From Streptomyces sp. RKAG293 (lineage in GTDB: Bacteria > Actinomycetota > Actinomycetes > Streptomycetales > Streptomycetaceae): a stretch of DNA of 64,000 bases. The stretch covers positions 4,656,501 to 4,720,500 of the forward strand of contig NZ_JAJOZB010000001.1 of NCBI RefSeq assembly GCF_023701745.1, read 5' to 3'. Positions 60,015 to 64,000 of the stretch are shown here, piece after piece. Position numbers and translations under genes: made by a program. The stretch's first letter is position 1. The number at the start of each line of letters is the position of its first letter. The notes under the pieces were generated by a model. That model did not search any database. It was not told the DNA's origin and worked only from the letters and a program-made list of their open reading frames with translations.

Positions 60015-61475
60015 CTAGGCGGGCTGGTCGGCCGGCGCGCTGACCGGGGCCGGGCCGGAGGCCGCGACCTGCGGCCGGGCGTGGCGGGCCGGGATGAAGG
60101 CGGCGATCAGCAGGGCGGCGAGGCCGGCCCCGCAGGCGATCGCGAACGCGACCCGGAAACCGTTCAGCGTGGGCAGCGGCACGCCGCCGAACGGCTGCGT
60201 CATATGGGCGAGCACCACGCCGACGACCGCGCTGGAGACCGAGGTGCCGATCGACCGCATCAGAGTGTTGAGGCCGTTGGCGGCCGCCGTCTCCGACAGC
60301 GGCACGGCGCCCATGATCAGCGCGGGCATGGCGGCGTAGGCGAGCGCGATGCCGGTGCCGATGACCGCCGATACCAGGATGACCTCCCAGACGGTGTCCA
60401 TCAGGAACAGCCCCATGGCGTAACCGGCGGCGACGACCGCCACCCCCAGCATCAGCGAGGTCTTCGGGCCGCGGGCGGCCGAGATCCGGGCCGACAGCGG
60501 CGAGATCACGATCATCACCAGCCCGGCGGGGGCCAGGCACAGCCCGGCCGCGACCATCGACTGGCCGAGGCCGTAACCGGTCGCCTTGGGCAACTGCAAG
60601 AGCTGCGGAAGCACGATCGACATCGCGAAGAGGGCGAACCCGACCAGGACCGACGCGAGGTTGGTGAGCAGTACCTGGGGGCGGGCGGTGGTCCGCAGAT
60701 CCACCAGCGGCGCGGTGGTCCGCAGCTCGAAGGTGCCCCAGCCGAGCAGGATCAGTACGGCGGCGCCGAGCAGTCCGAGGGTGGTGCCGCTGCCCCAGCC
60801 CCAGTCGCCGCCCTTGGACACGGCCAGCAGGAGACAGACCAGCCCGGCCGAGAGGCCGGCCGCACCGGGGAAGTCGAACCGTGCGGGGGTGCGCACCGCC
60901 GACTCGGGGACCAGGAAGAAGATGAGCGCGGCGGCCGCCGCCCCGAGCCCGGCCGAGCACAGGAACAGCGAGTGCCAGTCGAAGTGCTGGGCGATCGCCG
61001 CGGCACCCGGCATGCCGAGCGCTCCGCCGATGCCGAGCGAGGAGCTCATCAGGGCCATCGCGGAGCCCATCCGCTCCTTGGGCAGCTCGTCACGCATGAT
61101 GCTGATGCCCAGCGGAATGACGCCCATCGCGCCGCCCTGGAAGGCCCGGCCGATCACCATCGGGAGCAGCGAGGTGGTGAAGGCGCAGATCAGCGAGCCG
61201 ATGATCAGCAGGCCGAGGCTGAACAGCAGGATCCGCCGCTTGCCGTACATGTCGCCGAGCCGGCCCATGACGGGGGTGGCGACCGCGCCGGCCAGCAGGG
61301 TCGCGGTGATCACCCATGAGGCATCGGAGGCGGAGGCGTGCAGCAGTTCGGGGAGCTCGGGGATCAGCGGGACCACGAGGGTCTGCATGACCGCCACGAC
61401 GATGCCCGCGAACGCGAGCACCACGACGATGGAGCCGCCCCGGTCGCGGGCCGCTGGATCGGATATCTGGGGCAC
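60015..61475 (-). CDS. MFS transporter, DHA2-type efflux pump
   Basis: A 486-aa exporter with about 14 membrane helices. Motif A-like GRLGDMYGKRRILLFSLG, and motif C-like SLGIGGALGMPGAAAIAQHF. The longer open frame is less likely: GTG 61475 has GGAGG 8 bases upstream. It diverges from the MarR gene across a perfect 35-bp palindrome, so it is the probable MarR target. Confidence 0.92.
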   Translation of the reverse strand: MPQISDPAARDRGGSIVVVLAFAGIVVAVMQTLVVPLIPELPELLHASASDASWVITATLLAGAVATPVMGRLGDMYGKRRILLFSLGLLIIGSLICAFTTSLLPMVIGRAFQGGAMGVIPLGISIMRDELPKERMGSAMALMSSSLGIGGALGMPGAAAIAQHFDWHSLFLCSAGLGAAAAALIFFLVPESAVRTPARFDFPGAAGLSAGLVCLLLAVSKGGDWGWGSGTTLGLLGAAVLILLGWGTFELRTTAPLVDLRTTARPQVLLTNLASVLVGFALFAMSIVLPQLLQLPKATGYGLGQSMVAAGLCLAPAGLVMIVISPLSARISAARGPKTSLMLGVAVVAAGYAMGLFLMDTVWEVILVSAVIGTGIALAYAAMPALIMGAVPLSETAAANGLNTLMRSIGTSVSSAVVGVVLAHMTQPFGGVPLPTLNGFRVAFAIACGAGLAALLIAAFIPARHARPQVAASGPAPVSAPADQPA

Positions 61476-61502
61476 GTGTACCGCCTCCGGGTGAAGTTGT
61501 TG

Positions 61503-61537
61503 ATGTGCACGATACACAGGATGTGTATCGTGCACAT
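61503..61537. promoter_or_regulatory. MarR operator: perfect 35-bp palindrome
   Basis: ATGTGCACGATACACA, 3-base centre GGA, then the exact complement. It lies 28 bases before the MFS start and 55 bases before the marR start. It is well placed to repress both genes. Confidence 0.8.
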
Positions 61538-61591
61538 TGCGTACCTCGTGGATACGCGCGGCGCGCAGGACGCGGTGACATAGGAGGCAGT

Positions 61592-62056
61592 GTGCTGGAG
61601 CGACTCGAACGGGAGTTGATGCTTGTCGCCCGGCACCAGGTGATGGCCCGCCGGGACCCGGCCGGCGGGCGGCTGGAGAAGTCCGCCTATCTGCTGCTGA
61701 CCAGGATCGAAGCGGACGGCGCGATGTCCATCGGACAGCTCGCGGAGGCGTTCGGCCTCGACACCTCGACGGTCAACCGGCAGACGGCGGCGCTGCTGCG
61801 GGCCGGGCTGGCGGAGCGCGTCGCGGATCCGGACGGCGGAATGGCGCGGAAGCTGCGGATCACCGGTGCCGGCAAGGACCGGCTGGCGGCCGACCGCGCG
61901 GTCCATCTGGAAGGCCTGGGCCGGGTGCTCGCGGACTGGACGCCGCGGGAGATCGGGCAGTTCGAGGACGTACTCACCCGGTTCAACCGCAGCATCGAGG
62001 CCCTGGAGGGACGCGAATGGCCCCGCCCGGAATCGGGCGGGGCCGGCGACGCGTAA
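61592..62056 (+). CDS. MarR-family transcriptional regulator
   Basis: A 154-aa winged-helix regulator (MSIGQLAEAFGLDTSTVNRQTAALLRAG, DPDGGMARKLRITGAG), probably a ligand-responsive dimeric repressor. GTG 61592 is preceded by AGGAGG. It faces the MFS exporter gene across the 35-bp palindrome. Its TAA stop is part of the first unit of a 14-bp tandem repeat. Confidence 0.92.
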   Translation: MLERLERELMLVARHQVMARRDPAGGRLEKSAYLLLTRIEADGAMSIGQLAEAFGLDTSTVNRQTAALLRAGLAERVADPDGGMARKLRITGAGKDRLAADRAVHLEGLGRVLADWTPREIGQFEDVLTRFNRSIEALEGREWPRPESGGAGDA

Positions 62057-62136
62057 GGCGTGGCTCGTAAGGCGTGGCGCGTAAGGCGTGGCGCGTAAGG
62101 CGTGGCGCGTAACGCGTGGCGCGTAACGCGGGGATG
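62053..62136. repeat. Tandem array of a 14-bp unit after marR
   Basis: Units GTAAGGCGTGGCGC start at 62053, 62067, 62081, 62095 and 62109, and a degraded sixth at 62123. The first ends in CTC; the fifth and sixth have GTAACGCG. The marR stop TAA (62054-62056) lies in unit one. Confidence 0.93.
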
Positions 62137-62157
62137 TGGGAGAGGGAGCCGTGGGCC

Positions 62158-62805
62158 TCAGGCGGCCAGGCGGACGGCGAGCGCCTTGGCCTTGGCGACC
62201 GCTTCCTCGTGGGCGCGGGCGCGCGACGCGTCGGCCTGGTCGCGGAGGTCGGCCATCGCCGGGTTCACATGCGCGAGCGTCAGCTCGGGCACGATGAAGT
62301 CGACCTCGAGGCCGAGCATGCCGGTGAGCACCTTCTCCAGGTAGTTCGAGGCGAACTCGAAGCTCTCCCGCGGGGTGCCGGAGGCGTACGAACCGCCGCG
62401 GGCGGTCACGACCGTGACCGGGGTGCCGGCCACCGTGGACGCCTCGCCGCCGGTGCGGCCGATGATGATCACCTGGTCGAGCCATGCCTTGAGGCTGGAG
62501 GGGATCGTGAAGTTGTACATCGGGGTGCCGATCAGCACCGCGTCGGCCTGCTCCAGCTCCCCGGCGAGGGTCTCCCGCAGGGCGTGGGCCGCCCGCTGCT
62601 CGGGGGTGTGGTCGGCCGCCGGGACGAAGGCCGCGGTGATGGCGTCGGCGGTCAGATGGGGGAGCGGATCGGCCGCGAGGTCGCGGTAGATCACGGTGCC
62701 GTCCGGGTGCTGCGCCTCCCATTCCTTGCGGAAGGTCGCGGCGACCTCGCGGGAGACGGAGCCCTCGTGGAAGGCGGAGGAGTCGATGTGCAGCAAGGTG
62801 GGCAT
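62158..62805 (-). CDS. azoR: FMN-dependent NADH-azoreductase
   Basis: A 215-aa flavodoxin-fold reductase of the AzoR type that reduces azo compounds and quinones. Family motifs: LLHIDSSAFHEGSVSRE, IGTPMYNFTIPSSLKAWLDQV and VTARGGSYASG. ATG 62805 follows GGAGG. It diverges from the HxlR regulator gene, its likely controller, which points to induction by quinones or electrophiles. Confidence 0.93.
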   Translation of the reverse strand: MPTLLHIDSSAFHEGSVSREVAATFRKEWEAQHPDGTVIYRDLAADPLPHLTADAITAAFVPAADHTPEQRAAHALRETLAGELEQADAVLIGTPMYNFTIPSSLKAWLDQVIIIGRTGGEASTVAGTPVTVVTARGGSYASGTPRESFEFASNYLEKVLTGMLGLEVDFIVPELTLAHVNPAMADLRDQADASRARAHEEAVAKAKALAVRLAA

Positions 62806-62859
62806 GGGAATGCCTCCACTTTCGGAAGACGGTGCGAACGCCGCGACGCGATGGGCGCC

Positions 62860-62941
62860 TGCGTTCTTTCGTACGTAGCTATTGATAGCACAGTAGCTTA
62901 CTTTTCTGCAGTAGCAAGTGGGACGGCAGTACGCTGTACCC
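62860..62941. promoter_or_regulatory. azoR-hxlR divergent regulatory region
   Basis: An AT-rich patch within the azoR/hxlR gap contains repeated AGTAGC (62892-62897 and 62910-62915, 18 bases apart) and CTATTGATAGC. Typical of an HxlR-family operator overlapping both promoters. Exact boundaries are uncertain. Confidence 0.45.
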
Positions 62942-63379
62942 ATGCAACGGGGACAGCAGGCGCAGGCGGAGCTCGGGGCCGAGGTGTGTACGGGCGTCGA
63001 CATCGCGCTCACGCGCGTCTTCGAACTGCTGGGCAAACGGTGGACCGGGCTGATCGTGGCCGTTCTCACCCAGCGGGCGGCGTACTACGCCGACCTGCGG
63101 AGATCCCTCCCCAAGATCAGCGAGCGCATGCTGTCGGACCGGCTGAGCGAGCTGGCCGACGCCGGGCTGGTCGTCCGTGAGGTCGACGAAGGTCCACCGC
63201 TGCGCGTGACCTACCGGCTCACCGAGGCCGGCCTCGGTCTCGGCCCGGCCCTGCACGAGCTGGGTCTGTGGGCCGAGACGTACCTGCTGGGCGGCATCGA
63301 CGCGGCGGGCGACCTGGAAGGGCCGTGCGCGGGCGCGCAATCCAGCCCCTCCCGGCCCCAGCAGAACGAAATCTGCTGA
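62942..63379 (+). CDS. HxlR-family transcriptional regulator
   Basis: A 145-aa winged-helix protein. The family signature is seen: ELLGKRWTGLIVAVL, LRRSLPKISERMLSDRLSELADAGLV and VTYRLTEAG. A Cys (about residue 17, in EVCTGVDIAL) is in the position used for electrophile sensing by YodB/HxlR-type quinone sensors. ATG 62942. It is divergent from azoR, which fits regulation of an azoreductase. The stop codon is the first triplet of an 8-bp tandem array. Confidence 0.92.
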   Translation: MQRGQQAQAELGAEVCTGVDIALTRVFELLGKRWTGLIVAVLTQRAAYYADLRRSLPKISERMLSDRLSELADAGLVVREVDEGPPLRVTYRLTEAGLGLGPALHELGLWAETYLLGGIDAAGDLEGPCAGAQSSPSRPQQNEIC

Positions 63380-63464
63380 ACGCCTGAACGCCTGAACGCC
63401 TGAACGCCTGAACGTCTGAACGTCTGAACGTCTGAACGTCTGAACGTCTGAACGCCTGAACGCC
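63377..63464. repeat. Eleven tandem copies of an 8-bp unit
   Basis: TGAACGCC (copies 1-4 and 10-11) and TGAACGTC (copies 5-9), 88 bases in all. The first TGA is the stop codon of the HxlR gene. Each unit carries TGA at its start, so stops occur in all frames. Confidence 0.96.
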
Positions 63465-63531
63465 TGGACAGCTGAAGGTCTCGGCGGGCCGGCCGGTGCC
63501 GGGTGATTTCCGACGGCCGACGGCCGAAGTC

Positions 63532-64000
63532 CTAGCCCGGTAGCGGCAGTTCGAACCAGACGACCTTGCCGACCGCCTTGCGGCTCGTACCCCAGCGCCG
63601 CGACAGATGCGAGACGAGCGCCAGGCCGCGGCCCTCCTCGTCGTCCGCGTCGGCCCGCCGCAGCTGCGGCAGGTTGTGATCGTCGTCGCTGACCTCGACC
63701 AGCAGCTTGCCGACGTTCATCAGCCGTAGCTGGACATCGTGCGACGCCACCCGCAGCGCATTGGTGACCAGCTCGCTGACCAGCAGTTCCGTGACGTCCG
63801 TGAGCCGGTCGAGACCCCAGATGCCGAGCTGCTGCCGGGTGAGTTCACGGGCGGTGCGGACCTCCGCGTCGTCCATGCGCAGCGTCCACTGGGCGACGTC
63901 CTTGGAGGCGATGCCCTCGAACCGGGCGACGAGCAGGGCGACATCGTCCCGCCGGTCCTCGGAGTGCAGCCGGCTGAGGATCTGCGCGCACACGTCCTCC
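63532..64000 (-). CDS. C-terminal end of a SpoIIE-type PP2C phosphatase with HATPase domain, partial
   Basis: The frame runs out of the right edge. The last residues of a PP2C/SpoIIE domain are visible (RRDDVALLVARFEG), followed by a GHKL-type ATPase module. The N-box is LLVSELVTNALRVA, and the G-box region is DEEGRGLALVSHLSRRWG. This is the architecture of Streptomyces proteins that control sigma factors by anti-anti-sigma dephosphorylation and anti-sigma kinase activity. GTG 63993 is an internal codon, not a start. Confidence 0.8.
   Translation of the reverse strand, partial: EDVCAQILSRLHSEDRRDDVALLVARFEGIASKDVAQWTLRMDDAEVRTARELTRQQLGIWGLDRLTDVTELLVSELVTNALRVASHDVQLRLMNVGKLLVEVSDDDHNLPQLRRADADDEEGRGLALVSHLSRRWGTSRKAVGKVVWFELPLPG

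Noticed and set aside
63377-63464. Short repeats considered as a CRISPR array
   Set aside because: The 8-bp units are contiguous without spacers and there are no cas genes in the window. The same holds for the 14-bp and 23-bp arrays.

Overview
The window is a high-GC actinobacterial chromosome segment and almost certainly comes from a Streptomyces. It holds the whole Streptomyces core-origin neighbourhood in canonical order: sigM/rsmA, trxBA, parAB, rsmG, khpB, yidC, yidD, rnpA, rpmH, dnaA, oriC, dnaN, gnd, recF, dciA-like, gyrB, gyrA. It also carries perfect parS sites and Streptomyces-type DnaA boxes (TTGTCCACA). A DUF3566 protein, a DLW-39 family protein, class E sortases and an fhaA-to-pknB cell-wall signalling cluster support the same assignment.

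Region by region. (1) 1-2543: the end of a probable ECF sigma gene, its anti-sigma factor, and trxBA behind a textbook SigR promoter. (2) 2570-9238: a leftward block for chromosome segregation (parB, parA), ribosome modification, membrane-protein insertion, RNase P and L34. (3) 9239-21707: rightward replication genes, with oriC between dnaA and dnaN. (4) 21728-27752: tRNA-Ile, a DLW-39 peptide, a pair of related exported proteins (the first broken by an amber codon), a Ser/Thr kinase, an XRE-type regulator and tRNA-Ala. (5) 27797-33828: a 1139-aa AfsR-like regulator, a 14-TM MFS exporter and a DUF5324 protein. (6) 33971-41035: a five-copy 23-bp repeat, a cyclophilin, a rhomboid protease, a DnaA-box cluster about 24 kb from oriC, crgA, DUF881, three class E sortases and a PabA/TrpG-type amidotransferase. 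(7) 41121-42077: a broken Bro-N gene. (8) 42257-50226: the leftward operon fhaA-fhaB-pppA-ftsW/rodA-pbpA-pknB. (9) 50641-64000: more accessory content. It includes tRNA-Leu, an FG-GAP secreted protein, acyl-CoA catabolism genes with a TetR, an aquaporin-like channel, a carotenoid oxygenase operon opposite a PadR repressor, a TerD, an MFS/MarR divergent pair, an azoreductase/HxlR divergent pair and the end of a probable SpoIIE-type phosphatase.

The genes fit together as a replication, segregation and cell-wall growth hub. DnaA acts on oriC and probably on the distal box cluster. ParB would load on the seven parS-like sites seen here, five of which lie inside coding sequence (in rsmA twice, parB, parA and the AfsR-like gene). 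The fha/PP2C/FtsW/PBP/PknB operon and CrgA tie peptidoglycan synthesis to phosphorylation signalling.

The most notable observations are three broken genes within 20 kb: an amber codon in a VWA protein, a one-base frameshift in a C tract of a sortase, and a UGA in a Bro-N gene. The UGA sits inside a perfect 19-bp inverted repeat, which suggests templated (quasipalindrome) mutation. Also notable are a DnaA-box cluster at 35.7-35.9 kb, a twin parS embedded in an anti-sigma gene, several well-formed operators, and three short tandem arrays, two of which begin exactly at stop codons. No CRISPR array, prophage or insertion sequence was recognised.
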